Positions 33,504-42,801 of a stretch of DNA of 64,000 bases are shown in pieces. Each line of letters starts with the position of its first letter. Within the stretch, counting starts at the first letter, position 1. This DNA comes from Candidatus Anaerobutyricum avicola. Its GTDB lineage: Bacteria > Bacillota > Clostridia > Lachnospirales > Lachnospiraceae. Where the stretch lies: contig DXGQ01000032.1 in the NCBI GenBank assembly GCA_019113845.1, positions 1 to 64,000 on the forward strand, read 5' to 3'. The position numbers were made by a program, and so were the translations under genes. Under the pieces are notes generated by a model. The model was not told the DNA's origin and searched no databases. It was given only the letters and a program-made list of their open reading frames with translations.

Positions 33504-34652
33504 TTATTTTCCGAATATCTTCGCTGCTTCCGCCATATTTTCCATGATCGGTACCTCGAACGGACAACGGGTCTCACATCCGCCGCAGCGGATGCATTCT
33601 CCTGCATGATGCGGAAGGACTTCGTAGTGCTCCCGCACCGTCTCCGGCACTTCTCCCTGTGCCTTCGCCAAATTGAGAAATTTGGTGACGGAGGCCACGT
33701 CGATCTTCTCCGGACACGGAGCGCAATGACTGCAGTACATACAGTGTCCCTTCCAGCTGATATTCGGAAAGGAAGCCAGCGCCATCGCATAATCTTTCTC
33801 TTCTTCCGGTGCGTCTTCATAGGCAAGACTCTCATGAAGCTGCTCCACGGTACGCGCGCCGGCAAGCACCGTCGCCACCGCCGGCCGTGTCAGCGCGTAA
33901 TGCAGGCACTGCGGTACGGTCAGAGCTTTTGCCGCCGGTGAGAGCGTCTCATCCAGCAGATCTCCTCCGCCGAAAGCCTTCATGACGGTGATTCCCACAC
34001 CCATCTCCTGACAGATTTCGTACAGTCTTTGTCTCTCCGGATCCATATTAATCAGATGACGGGCATAGTTTTCCTCCCGCCACAAATCTTCCACGTCTTC
34101 TGTGGACGGCTGCAGATCATAGCACGGATTGACGCTGAACATAAGAACCTCTATCTCCCCGCTGCAAACGGCGGCCAGAGCCACCTGCGCGTTATGACTG
34201 CTCAGACCGATATGATGAATGACTCCTTTCGCTTTTAATTCCCGCGCATACTCCATCACAGGACCATTTACAATCTCTTCCCAGTCTTTCATGGAATCCA
34301 CATAATGAATCATTCCCACATCAATATAGTCTGTCTGCAGAAGAGAAAGCATTTCCTCAAAACCATTTTTCACTTCCTCCATGTTCCGGCTTCTTTTATA
34401 CTGCCCGTCCTTCCAGATGGAACAAAGATGCGACTGGATGATGAACTTCTCCCGTCTTCCCTTTAACGCCTGTCCTACGCTGGCGCGTACTTCCGGATTC
34501 GATGTATACAAGTCAAAGTAGTTGATGCCGTTCTTCTCAGCTATATCAAAAAACAGCTGCGTATTTTTACAGTCATTTTCTGCAAAACCCTCACAGCCCA
34601 TGGCGATTTCGCTTACTTTTAATCCTGTTCTGCCAAGATTACGATACTGCAC
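33504..34652 (-). CDS. Aldo/keto reductase with C-terminal ferredoxin-like Fe-S domain
   Basis: This 382-residue protein starts with a TIM-barrel aldo/keto reductase domain (YRNLGRTGLKVSEIAMGCEGF, NYFDLYTSNPEVRASVGQAL, HHIGLSSHN, VMKAFGGGDLL). The end carries two Cys clusters: CMYCSHCAPCP near 295 and CIRCGGCETRCPFEVP near 360, the second a typical [4Fe-4S] ligand set. Such fusions occur in anaerobes and probably pass electrons from ferredoxin rather than only NADPH. The start is GTG with GAAGGGA upstream. Substrate unknown. Confidence 0.88.
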   Translation of the reverse strand: MQYRNLGRTGLKVSEIAMGCEGFAENDCKNTQLFFDIAEKNGINYFDLYTSNPEVRASVGQALKGRREKFIIQSHLCSIWKDGQYKRSRNMEEVKNGFEEMLSLLQTDYIDVGMIHYVDSMKDWEEIVNGPVMEYARELKAKGVIHHIGLSSHNAQVALAAVCSGEIEVLMFSVNPCYDLQPSTEDVEDLWREENYARHLINMDPERQRLYEICQEMGVGITVMKAFGGGDLLDETLSPAAKALTVPQCLHYALTRPAVATVLAGARTVEQLHESLAYEDAPEEEKDYAMALASFPNISWKGHCMYCSHCAPCPEKIDVASVTKFLNLAKAQGEVPETVREHYEVLPHHAGECIRCGGCETRCPFEVPIMENMAEAAKIFGK

Positions 34653-34793
34653 CCTGATCCCTTCTTTCTATAATTATTTCTTTTATCATACTACACCGAC
34701 CGGGACCGGACCGTCAAATGCTTCTTTTCTATTTATTAAAATAGTTGACAGACATTTCTCTTTACATGACAAAGTCCGCCGCCGACTTTCCTT

Positions 34794-36911
34794 TTATCGG
34801 CCGAGATATACGTCAAGTACTTCTTTATCTTTCTGTACCACATAGCCGCTGCCGCCCAGTCCTTTTACATTTTCCACCATGCTGACCAGAAGAATCGGTT
34901 TTTCCAGATTTTTTTCTGTGGTAAAGACGGAGAACCAGCCGATCTCCGTGCCGTCGGTATCGTCTTTGGAATCTTTCAGCTCGGCAGTACCTGTCTTTCC
35001 CGCCAGGGCGGCCGAAACACTGTGGGCGGCGTACCCGGTCCCGTCCGGATGGTTGACCACACCGGAAAGACCTTCCATAATCTGATCCACCGCCTCTTCG
35101 GAGAACGCCTGCGGCAGCCAGATGTCTGCCTGCGATTTCTCTCCCAGGCTCAGGCGGGGTGCCAGCACATTTCCATCGTTCAGAAAGGCGGTGTAGAGTG
35201 CCGCCAGGTGCAGGGGATTCATGAGAATCTGTCCCTGTCCGTAGCCGCTGTCGGCCAGCTGAATCTCGTTTTCGATGGCATCTGTGTTGGAATATTGGGA
35301 CTTCGCCATGAGAATCTCAAAAGGGAGCTGTTTACCAAATCCCAGACGGTCCAGATTCTCGGTCAGGCGGTCCGCGCCGATACGCAGAGCCAGCTTCGCA
35401 AAGTAAATGTTGTCGGAATAGATGAGGGCGTTTTTGAGATTCGCCGGGTAGCCTGAATGAAGGGTCGTCACCTCGTACGCTCCCCAGGATTCGTCCTTCT
35501 GCCAGGAAAGTCCCTCATTGCCAAAGTCCTCTCCGGCGTCAAGTACGCCGGTATCAAGCCCGATGGCCGCCGTCACCGGCTTAAAGGAGGAACCCGGACA
35601 CCAGACCTGCCGGAACCGGTTATAAAGCGGGCGGCTCTCGTCCTCATTGAGTCCGGTCCACTGCTCCTCCGACATTCCAGAAATAAAGTCATTGTTATCA
35701 TAGGAGGGCGTGCTGACAAGGGCGAGCACCTCGCCGGTATAAGGGTTCATCGCCACAGAGCAGCCCGGGTCTTCCCGGAACTGTTCGTATAACTGCTCCT
35801 GCAGGGAGGCGTCGATGGTGAGAGTTATATCTTGTCCGTCTTCTTTTTCCACGGAGGCTATCGTCTCCGCAATCTCGCCGTTCTCATCCACTATCGTGAT
35901 CTCACAGCCGTCCTGCCCTTTCAGTTCTTTTTCGTACAGGCTTTCCATGCCGCTGCGCCCGATGACGCTGCCGGCGCTGTAACCTTCACCTGCATGTTCT
36001 TCCAGATCTTCCGCCGTCACCTCCTGCACATAGCCGACCAGATGCGCGGCCGCCTCCGCCAGCGGATAGGTCCGGACCGTGATATCCGAGAGCATGACGC
36101 CGGGGATATTTAATAATTCTTTCTGGCGCTCCTGTTCTTTAAACGCCTCCCCGGCAGTCTCTCCTTCCATCAGCGCCCGCTGCTGTACTTTGGGGATCGT
36201 GGACACGGGAACAAAGGAATCATCCTGTACCCAGGCAGCCGACAGCTTATTTTCAATGGTCTCCGCGTCTGTGCCCAGAAGCTCCGCAATCTGTTCGAGC
36301 GACTTTTCTCTGTCCTCCAGCTTGCCCGGAACGATTCCCACAGAGACTGCCGTTCCCTCTCCAGCCAGCATTCGGCCGTTCCGGTCGAGAATCTTTCCCC
36401 TGTCCGCATCATCGACAGACACCTGTACCTTGTCGGTGGAACGGAGCGAAGGGTAGATCAGGTCGTGATTCCAGCGAAGCCGGCAGGCGTCTCCGTCTTT
36501 TACGAACACTGCCGTGTTGGCAAATGTGACGGCTCCTGCCACGGTGTCAAATGACATATCATAGGATACGGAAACCTCCCCGTGTTTTACCTTTCCCACC
36601 TTCACATTACTGATTTTTATTTTATCAGTTTCCATCCCCTCATAAATGCGGGAATTTCTCTCGATGAAGTCTCCACGGCTGATGCTGCCTGAGTCAGCCG
36701 CCTCCGTCATGTCGTACATTTCTTTGTATTCCTGTTTCTCAATATGCGCCATATACTCCCGCAAGCACTCCTCCGCCTGCACCCGGAAACGAATCCGGCT
36801 GCCCTGAAGCGTCCAGGCAGCGGCGCCGGCCGCCGCCAGCAGGAGAAGAAGCAGTATGACGAGTCCTGCCCGCCTTTTTCCCTTGCGCATACCTCTTTTC
36901 TGCCTTTTCAT
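34794..36911 (-). CDS. Class B penicillin-binding protein with MecA-type N-terminal domain
   Basis: The 705-residue protein has a membrane anchor (AGLVILLLLLLAAAGAAAWTL) and then an NTF2-like MecA_N domain (AEECLREYMAHIEKQEYKEMYDMT). A PBP dimerisation domain (DRGKILDRNGRMLAGEG) precedes the transpeptidase domain: S441SFK (GSSFKPVTAAIG), SDN in YSDNIYF and K639TG in AGKTGTAEL. MecA-like proteins keep cross-linking peptidoglycan when other PBPs are blocked. A BlaI-type operator lies in the promoter, and blaI-blaR1 are divergent next door. Whether it has low beta-lactam affinity cannot be told from sequence. Confidence 0.93.
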   Translation of the reverse strand: MKRQKRGMRKGKRRAGLVILLLLLLAAAGAAAWTLQGSRIRFRVQAEECLREYMAHIEKQEYKEMYDMTEAADSGSISRGDFIERNSRIYEGMETDKIKISNVKVGKVKHGEVSVSYDMSFDTVAGAVTFANTAVFVKDGDACRLRWNHDLIYPSLRSTDKVQVSVDDADRGKILDRNGRMLAGEGTAVSVGIVPGKLEDREKSLEQIAELLGTDAETIENKLSAAWVQDDSFVPVSTIPKVQQRALMEGETAGEAFKEQERQKELLNIPGVMLSDITVRTYPLAEAAAHLVGYVQEVTAEDLEEHAGEGYSAGSVIGRSGMESLYEKELKGQDGCEITIVDENGEIAETIASVEKEDGQDITLTIDASLQEQLYEQFREDPGCSVAMNPYTGEVLALVSTPSYDNNDFISGMSEEQWTGLNEDESRPLYNRFRQVWCPGSSFKPVTAAIGLDTGVLDAGEDFGNEGLSWQKDESWGAYEVTTLHSGYPANLKNALIYSDNIYFAKLALRIGADRLTENLDRLGFGKQLPFEILMAKSQYSNTDAIENEIQLADSGYGQGQILMNPLHLAALYTAFLNDGNVLAPRLSLGEKSQADIWLPQAFSEEAVDQIMEGLSGVVNHPDGTGYAAHSVSAALAGKTGTAELKDSKDDTDGTEIGWFSVFTTEKNLEKPILLVSMVENVKGLGGSGYVVQKDKEVLDVYLGR

Positions 36912-36954
36912 TTTTCGCCCTCCTTTTTCTTTGCAGAATTGTCTTTGTTAAATC

Positions 36955-37003
36955 TTACATATGTAATATTTAATATTATGCGCCACAGGTTTCTATTTGT
37001 CAA
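36955..37003 (-). promoter_or_regulatory. PBP promoter with BlaI-type operator
   Basis: On the minus strand TTGACA (36998-37003) and CATAAT (36975-36980) have a 17-base spacer. The palindrome TTACATATGTAA (36955-36966) lies just downstream at the transcription start, matching the TACAnnTGTA core bound by BlaI/MecI. Confidence 0.88.
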
Positions 37004-37026
37004 TTGTTTCAATTATTTTCTCTTGA

Positions 37027-37080
37027 TTGACCTTTTCCTCTCCCTGTCGTATAATAACCTTAGTTTTTCCTACATAAGTA
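37027..37080 (+). promoter_or_regulatory. blaI-blaR1 promoter with BlaI-type operator
   Basis: TTGACC (37027-37032), 17-base spacer, TATAAT (37050-37055), then TACATAAGTA (37071-37080) shortly after the start site. The operator is a weaker version of TACAnnTGTA and would give autoregulation. Confidence 0.85.
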
Positions 37081-37111
37081 AGAATAAGTGAAAAAACAGG
37101 AGGATTCGACT

Positions 37112-37501
37112 ATGGGGCAATTACCGCAGATATCTGAGGCGGAATACGAAATCATGAAAATTCTCTGGGAAGAATATCCCCTCAGCACCAACGAGATCTG
37201 TGAGCGGGCGCAGCAAACGCACAGCTGGAATCAGAAGACCATTCACACACTGCTGTCCAGGCTCAACAACAAGCGGGTGATCTCCTATGAGAAGCGGGGA
37301 CGTATGTACTATTATTTTCCGATCATCTCCCAGAATAAGTATCTGGAACAGGAGAATCACCATTTTCTTGACCGGTTCTATGACGGAAAGGCGGCGCCGA
37401 TGCTCTCCGCCCTTTTGTCCAACGAGACGCTTACTGATTCTGATCTGCAGGAAATGTACGACATGATTCAGTCAAAAATAAAGGGGGATGATGGCGAATG
37501 A
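37112..37501 (+). CDS. blaI: BlaI/MecI family transcriptional repressor
   Basis: This 129-residue winged-helix repressor begins MGQLPQISEAEYEIMKILWEEYPLSTNEIC. It has the recognition region SWNQKTIHTLLSRLNNKRVISYEKRGRMYYY and a C-terminal dimerisation helix (FLDRFYDGKAAPMLSALLS). It is normally cleaved when BlaR1 senses a beta-lactam. I chose the ATG at 37112 because AGGAGG lies just before it; an upstream GTG would place the ribosome binding site inside the gene. Its stop overlaps the blaR1 start (ATGA). TACAnnTGTA-like sites in this window mark its likely targets. Confidence 0.95.
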   Translation: MGQLPQISEAEYEIMKILWEEYPLSTNEICERAQQTHSWNQKTIHTLLSRLNNKRVISYEKRGRMYYYFPIISQNKYLEQENHHFLDRFYDGKAAPMLSALLSNETLTDSDLQEMYDMIQSKIKGDDGE

Positions 37502-39387
37502 TCTCACCGGTTCATTTTCTGATGTGCAATGTGCTTCTCAGCATGTTTCTGGGAATCGTACTGCTCGTCCGCAAAATCAGCAGCCGGCATCTGACGATCC
37601 CTGTACGCTACCGTCTGTGGCATCTGTTTACCGCGGCTTTATTTCTGCCGTTTCTGCCATGGCGGCAGCTCTCTCCTCAGGAGTTTCTCTTTTGGATACA
37701 GGATCTGCTGACCCAGGACACCACAGCTTCGGCGGTCACTCACACAGCGGAGAATGCTGTGCAGAGCAGCTCTTCCGGCACCGTGATCCGGGATTTTTCC
37801 ACGGCGGTGACTGCTTCCGGCATATCGCTCTCCCGGATACTCGGCATTATCTGGATCGTCGGTATGACAGCCGTGACGCTCTATTTTGCCGTCACTTTGC
37901 TGAGCATCCATAAAATAAAACGGAACGCATTTCTTGTCACCGCGGAATCGGAGCCGGACCTGTACCGGCAGTTTTCCTCCTGCGTCCGCGAACTGTCTCT
38001 CCGGCAGGACGTGAAGCTTTATGCTTCCTGCGACATTCAGAATCCTGTGTCCTGCGGATGGCTGAGACCGACGATTATCATCCCTCAGGATCTGGATATC
38101 GTGTCCTCGGCAGAAGAACTCCGTTTCATTTTTCTTCACGAACTGCAGCACTGCAAACATAAGGACGCCCTCCTTAATCTGCTGGTCTGCGTACTGGAAA
38201 CTCTGTACTGGTTCAATCCGCTCATCTGGTATGGGTTTTACCAGTTCCGAAAGGACCGGGAGATTGCCTGTGACCACGCTGTCCTCCGTCTGATAGGCGG
38301 CGGGGAGCGGATGCGCTACGGCCTCACTATCCTGCAGTTCGCGCAGCACGCCAAAAGCGGTGTCTTTGCCTCCCCGCTTTCCGGTATCAGCAGCAGCGCC
38401 GCCACCACCAAACAGCGTATCACGGAGATCGCGGAATACCGGCCGGTCACTGCCCTGCAGCGGCTCAAAAGCGCAGGCATCTTTCTTTTAATCTTCCTGC
38501 TTCTTCTTGGCACAAGCCCTCTTTTGTCCGCCTACGCTTCCGGTTCCCCGGTCTTTCATCTGGCAGAGGGAGCATGGAAGGAAGCCGATGTGGCTGAGAG
38601 TTTCGACGGCCGGGACGGCTCCTTTGTGCTGTACGACATGGAAACCGACGAGTATTACATTTACAACAAAGAAAAAAGCGAGAAGAGAATCTCTCCCGCT
38701 TCCACCTTTAAAATATACAGCGGCCTTTTCGCTCTGGAGAAAGGACTCATCACCCCGGAATCCTCCACACAGCAGTGGGACGGCTCCGCGCAGCCTTTCT
38801 CTGCGTGGATGCAGGACCAGACTCTCACATCCGCCATGCAGGATTCCGTCAACTGGTATTTCCAGAATCTTGACAGACAGATGGGGCTTGCCTCCCTCGC
38901 TTCCGATTACAGTCGGATCGGCTACGGCAACTGCGATCTGAGCAGCGGCGTCGAGAGCTATTGGTCAGATTCTCTTGCCATATCGCCTCTGGAACAGGTA
39001 CGGCTTTTGTCCGGCCTGCTTCGCAACCAGTGGGATTTCGCCCCGGAAAATGTACAGGCCATCAAAAATGCATTGCTTTTATCCGAAGATTCCGTATCCG
39101 GCGGCAGACTGTACGGAAAGACCGGAACGATCGGAAGCAGCGGTGAAACTTCCTCAGGAAGCAGCAAAACCACAGGCAACGGCACTTCTGCGGGCAGTGA
39201 TAAAACCGCCAATGGCATTTCCGCCGATGGCAGCGGCCAGCAGATGGGCTGGCTTGTGGGCTTCCTGGAAACCAGCGAGACTACCTACTGTTTCGCCGTC
39301 AATCTGCAGGGCGAGGGATGTGACGGCAGCACCGCCGCCGATGTGGCGCTGCAATCTCTGACAACGATGTTGTCCCAGACAGAGTAG
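37498..39387 (+). CDS. blaR1: BlaR1/MecR1 beta-lactam sensor-transducer
   Basis: This is a 629-residue membrane protein. The N-terminal part has several helices and an M56 zinc metalloprotease site H214ELQH with a downstream Glu in REIACDHAVL. After the last helix (near 325-345) comes an extracellular penicillin-binding sensor domain with S402TFK and K541TG. Acylation by a beta-lactam would activate the protease and relieve BlaI repression. The segment just after KTGT is unusual: about 35 residues rich in Ser, Gly and Thr (SSGETSSGSSKTTGNGTSAG), before GWLVGFLE. A G-N pair (YGNCDL) is at the SxN position. Confidence 0.94.
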   Translation: MISPVHFLMCNVLLSMFLGIVLLVRKISSRHLTIPVRYRLWHLFTAALFLPFLPWRQLSPQEFLFWIQDLLTQDTTASAVTHTAENAVQSSSSGTVIRDFSTAVTASGISLSRILGIIWIVGMTAVTLYFAVTLLSIHKIKRNAFLVTAESEPDLYRQFSSCVRELSLRQDVKLYASCDIQNPVSCGWLRPTIIIPQDLDIVSSAEELRFIFLHELQHCKHKDALLNLLVCVLETLYWFNPLIWYGFYQFRKDREIACDHAVLRLIGGGERMRYGLTILQFAQHAKSGVFASPLSGISSSAATTKQRITEIAEYRPVTALQRLKSAGIFLLIFLLLLGTSPLLSAYASGSPVFHLAEGAWKEADVAESFDGRDGSFVLYDMETDEYYIYNKEKSEKRISPASTFKIYSGLFALEKGLITPESSTQQWDGSAQPFSAWMQDQTLTSAMQDSVNWYFQNLDRQMGLASLASDYSRIGYGNCDLSSGVESYWSDSLAISPLEQVRLLSGLLRNQWDFAPENVQAIKNALLLSEDSVSGGRLYGKTGTIGSSGETSSGSSKTTGNGTSAGSDKTANGISADGSGQQMGWLVGFLETSETTYCFAVNLQGEGCDGSTAADVALQSLTTMLSQTE

Positions 39388-39440
39388 AGAGGACGAAAGA
39401 TCCTCACGCTCAGTATTGCATACCTGTAAACATAATTTCA

Positions 39441-39473
39441 TCCCGGACAAAGTGATTCGTCCGGGACTTTTTT
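39441..39473 (+). terminator. Terminator after blaR1
   Basis: TCCCGGAC / GTCCGGGA stem around AAAGTGATTC followed by CTTTTTTG, about 55 bases after the blaR1 stop. Confidence 0.9.
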
Positions 39474-39547
39474 GTTTCGCAGGAACAGGATTTTTTCTTA
39501 TTTATTTTTCACTCTTCATTTTCGCTGTGGAAGTATGAAAAGCTCTT

Positions 39548-42529
39548 CTATTTTTTATCCTTTTCCTTTCCATCATGGAAATATGCGGCAAGAATCTCTC
39601 TTCCGCAGGCCACGGCATTTTCAGAAGCATACCCATTGACGATCCGGACAGCCAAAGAGATCTCCGGCTTGTCCGCCGGCGCATAACCGATAAACAGAGC
39701 ATGGTCCGGGCGGAGCCGGCTTTCCTGAGCGGTTCCGGATTTCCCTGCCACCGGGATGCGGAATCCCTCAAATATCCCGGTGTTCGCCACATACATCTCC
39801 ATTCCCCGGTGCACGCTGTTCCAGGTGTTCTCCGACAGTTCAATATGATTTTCCGGCCGGGCGGCGGTCTCACCGGAAATGTCAGTCGCAGCCTCAGCGT
39901 CCACATTGCCGGAAACACCGTCCCCATCTTCACCACCATCTGCCCCGGAAGCGCCGGTATCGGCGATTCCCTCCGGTCCGACATCTTTCACGAGCGTCAG
40001 TTTATAACAGTCGCCCTCATTGGCGACGGTGTTCACATATCGTCCCAGCTGCACCGTGGCGTAGTTGTTCGTTCCCTGTCCGATGGCGGAAGGAATCGCG
40101 TAGGAATCCGTCACCTGCGGACTGCTCTCCGTAAGCTCGATGCCGCTTTTTTCGTTTAAGTGAAACAGTTTTGCATATTTTTGCAGGTATCCCAGTGCCT
40201 GGGCGTCGGAAAATTCCCGGTTTCCTTTCATGCCAAGCCGGTATGAGACTTCACATAGATAGTCGTTGCAGGAATGGCGCAACGCCGCGGATACCGAAGT
40301 GACCGGCCCGTGTCCCGCGTGATTCCAGCATCGCAGCGCCGGGGATACCTTGTCAAAGATACCGTCGCACACCACGGTCGTGTCCGGGTCAATGACGCCC
40401 TCTTCCAGACCGGCGATCACCGTCACCGGCTTAAATGTGGAACCCGGCGCGGAAAGCTGCTGGGTCGCCCGGTTGTAAAGGGGCAGAGATTTATTCTGCG
40501 AAAGGCTGTAGTAATAGTCGTTATCCATGTTGTTGGCGAGACGGTTGTTGTCATAGCCCGGATAGCTGACGCACGCCAGCACTTCCCCGGTATCCGTGTC
40601 CGTCACCACGGCGGAACCGGAACACGGGTCCAGCGCCAGATCTGCCGGGGTGATCTCCAGACTTTCGATCTTTTCCCGGATAAATGTGTAAGCGGACATT
40701 TCTCCCGCTTTCCATGCCTGATAAGTATCGTCTTTCTTCGTCAGGATCTTCTGGTCATAGAGTAACTGACAGATCTCTCCCGGCGAAATCACATCCTGCA
40801 TCACCATGCGCTCATACACAAGTTCATCAAAATCACTATCTTCCCGCAGAGCATCCACGATATAGTCCACAACACTTTCATACATTTCTTCCTGGGTGAG
40901 ATAGGCATCTTCTCCCGTAAAAATCTTATCCCGCACCCATCCTTCTGCGATGACCGCATTCAGATAACCGCGCAGGGAGAGAGTACCGTTCTCCCACTGT
41001 TTTTCATACTCCGCGGCGTCCTCCTCATACTCCTCATAGAGAAGGTCGACCTGCTCCATAATAAATGTCCCGTATTCCTGAAGAACCTCTTCTTCTCCGG
41101 AAGACTGCCCACCGTCTGTACCAGTCTCCGTCTCTGAAGACTGTCCGCTGTCTGTGTCCTCTCCGGCATCCCCCTTCCCAGTCTGCCCGGCTTTCGCGGA
41201 AAGCGCCTCCGCGATTTCCTGACAAATCGCTTCCTTTTGCTTTTCGTATCGCTCCTGAATCTCTTTTTCCAGCTTCGTGGCATCCCTTTCCACAAAATGC
41301 GCCGTGTCGATGAGGTGATTGTGAAACAAAGCGCAGTAAACCTCGTAGATGGGAATCCGGATTTCCGTGGTATCTGAAATATGTTCCTTATCAAATGTTT
41401 TCGCATCTGTGATATTTTCCAGCAACACTTCTGCGATCTTTTTCTCCAGGATATCGTAAACTTTCCGCTGCAGATCGGAATCGATGGTCAGATACACGTC
41501 CTGCCCGGTCTGCGGCTCTTCGCTTTTTCCGGTACTTCCGATGATGCGGCCCATGTTATCCACCAGCACCTCCTTACTCCCGTCTTCGCCGTGGAGTTCT
41601 TCTTCCAGATACTGTTCCATACCGGCTTTTCCGACAACCGCGTCCGACGCATATCCTTTCTCCTCCTTTTCTTCCAGTTCTTCCGGGGAGATCTGTCCGG
41701 TGTAGCCGATGATGGAAGCGCAGGCTTCCCCGCCGTCATAGACCCGCATGGTATCTTCCTCGATGGACACCCCCGTAAATTCCGTCTGATTCTCCGAGAT
41801 GGCGGCAACCGAAGTGTCCGATACATTTTCTGCCACCGTGACCGCAAGATATTTCTGGTACGCCTGCAGGGAAAGCGCATAGCGGATATGAAGAATCCCC
41901 AACACTTCTTCTTCGGAAAGCTTCTCCGGCAGACCATATTGCTGCTTTTCCCCGGACGTATATTCTTTTCCGCCCTGCGAGAAGAGACAGAAGCGATCCT
42001 CTCCGCTCAGATAGGCAATGATATCCTCCTCGTCCGCCCGGCTCTCTTCCTCGCTCATCTCATCGATGGACGCCTTCCCGAAAACATCCGCCCGGAATCT
42101 GGCCAGCGCTGTCCCCTCCACAGTAAATGTATATCCGCCCTGCCTGTCCCATGTCAGTTCCAGATACTGCGAAGGCGTATCTCCGTTTTGTTTCAAAACT
42201 TTCAGAAGCCGGTAGATGGTTCCGTTGAGCGACAACTGCCGCTCACGGCTGCCGGGATATGTCTGACTGTCTTCCATGGTCAGATCATAGACCAGCTCAT
42301 TTCGCGCCAGAGGCTTTCCATTGCGGTCATAAATATTTCCCCGGACGCCCTTTTGCCGGATCTCTCTTTTTGTCTTTAAGACAAAGTTCTCGGCGTACTT
42401 CTCCCCGTCCACAATCTGCAGACGATACAGCCGCCCTATGAGCAAGGCAAATAAAAAGCACAGCCCCGCGCCAAGAATCATGGTCCTCGTGATCTTAATC
42501 TGCTTTATCTTTTCCAGAATCTTCGACAT
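39548..42529 (-). CDS. PBP2-type class B penicillin-binding protein, enlarged (993 aa)
   Basis: A membrane anchor (TMILGAGLCFLFALLIGRLY) and the PBP dimerisation domain (VRGNIYDRNGKPLARNELVYDL) precede a transpeptidase domain with S697TFK (APGSTFKPVTVIAG), SCN in LRHSCNDYLCEV and K930SG in AGKSGTAQES. Class B PBPs are mostly 600-750 residues. The excess lies between about 365 and 640, a charged insertion with a disordered acidic stretch (GDAGEDTDSGQSSETETGTD). It is convergent with blaR1, and its promoter carries two BlaI-type operators, so it is probably induced together with the other PBP. Confidence 0.92.
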   Translation of the reverse strand: MSKILEKIKQIKITRTMILGAGLCFLFALLIGRLYRLQIVDGEKYAENFVLKTKREIRQKGVRGNIYDRNGKPLARNELVYDLTMEDSQTYPGSRERQLSLNGTIYRLLKVLKQNGDTPSQYLELTWDRQGGYTFTVEGTALARFRADVFGKASIDEMSEEESRADEEDIIAYLSGEDRFCLFSQGGKEYTSGEKQQYGLPEKLSEEEVLGILHIRYALSLQAYQKYLAVTVAENVSDTSVAAISENQTEFTGVSIEEDTMRVYDGGEACASIIGYTGQISPEELEEKEEKGYASDAVVGKAGMEQYLEEELHGEDGSKEVLVDNMGRIIGSTGKSEEPQTGQDVYLTIDSDLQRKVYDILEKKIAEVLLENITDAKTFDKEHISDTTEIRIPIYEVYCALFHNHLIDTAHFVERDATKLEKEIQERYEKQKEAICQEIAEALSAKAGQTGKGDAGEDTDSGQSSETETGTDGGQSSGEEEVLQEYGTFIMEQVDLLYEEYEEDAAEYEKQWENGTLSLRGYLNAVIAEGWVRDKIFTGEDAYLTQEEMYESVVDYIVDALREDSDFDELVYERMVMQDVISPGEICQLLYDQKILTKKDDTYQAWKAGEMSAYTFIREKIESLEITPADLALDPCSGSAVVTDTDTGEVLACVSYPGYDNNRLANNMDNDYYYSLSQNKSLPLYNRATQQLSAPGSTFKPVTVIAGLEEGVIDPDTTVVCDGIFDKVSPALRCWNHAGHGPVTSVSAALRHSCNDYLCEVSYRLGMKGNREFSDAQALGYLQKYAKLFHLNEKSGIELTESSPQVTDSYAIPSAIGQGTNNYATVQLGRYVNTVANEGDCYKLTLVKDVGPEGIADTGASGADGGEDGDGVSGNVDAEAATDISGETAARPENHIELSENTWNSVHRGMEMYVANTGIFEGFRIPVAGKSGTAQESRLRPDHALFIGYAPADKPEISLAVRIVNGYASENAVACGREILAAYFHDGKEKDKK

Positions 42530-42541
42530 GTTTTCATCTCC

Positions 42542-42588
42542 TACGTTTGTAATATTTATATCTTACATATGTAGGATTAAGATGTCAA
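42542..42588 (-). promoter_or_regulatory. PBP2-type gene promoter with two BlaI-type operators
   Basis: On the minus strand TTGACA (42583-42588) and TAAGAT (42560-42565) have a 17-base spacer that contains TACATATGTA (42564-42573). A second site, TACGTTTGTA (42542-42551), lies just downstream. The core matches the sites at 36955 and 51551. Confidence 0.88.
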
Positions 42589-42671
42589 CCTGTTTTTCAA
42601 AAAGAATCTCTTTCACAGAGATTGCAGGCTGATTGGAATCATTTTTTTGATGACGTTCTTCTGGAGCAAAA

Positions 42672-42766
42672 AAAGCTGCCGCCAGACATTCTCATACGAA
42701 ACATTATCATTTCACTGATTGAAATCATTTACTCTTTGTATGAGAAATCCGTCTGACGACAGCTTT
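42672..42766 (-). terminator. Large hairpin terminator after the Na/Pi cotransporter gene
   Basis: Two arms of about 30 bases (AAAGCTG.CG.CAGAC..TTCTCATAC and its complement) pair with a few mismatches around a loop that holds a smaller hairpin. CTTTTTTTG follows on the minus strand. It is much larger than an ordinary terminator and could be a former mobile miniature element. Confidence 0.75.
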
Positions 42767-42801
42767 CCTATATCTTTTTTCTTTTTACTCTCTGCCAGCT
42801 C

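Noticed and set aside
41381..42379. 332-codon plus-strand frame opposite the PBP2-type gene
   Set aside because: It has no recognisable domain or ribosome binding site and lies wholly within a gene with full transpeptidase motifs.
34794..42529. Mobile resistance island around blaI-blaR1
   Set aside because: No transposase, integrase, inverted terminal repeats or change of base composition is visible; the genes look resident.
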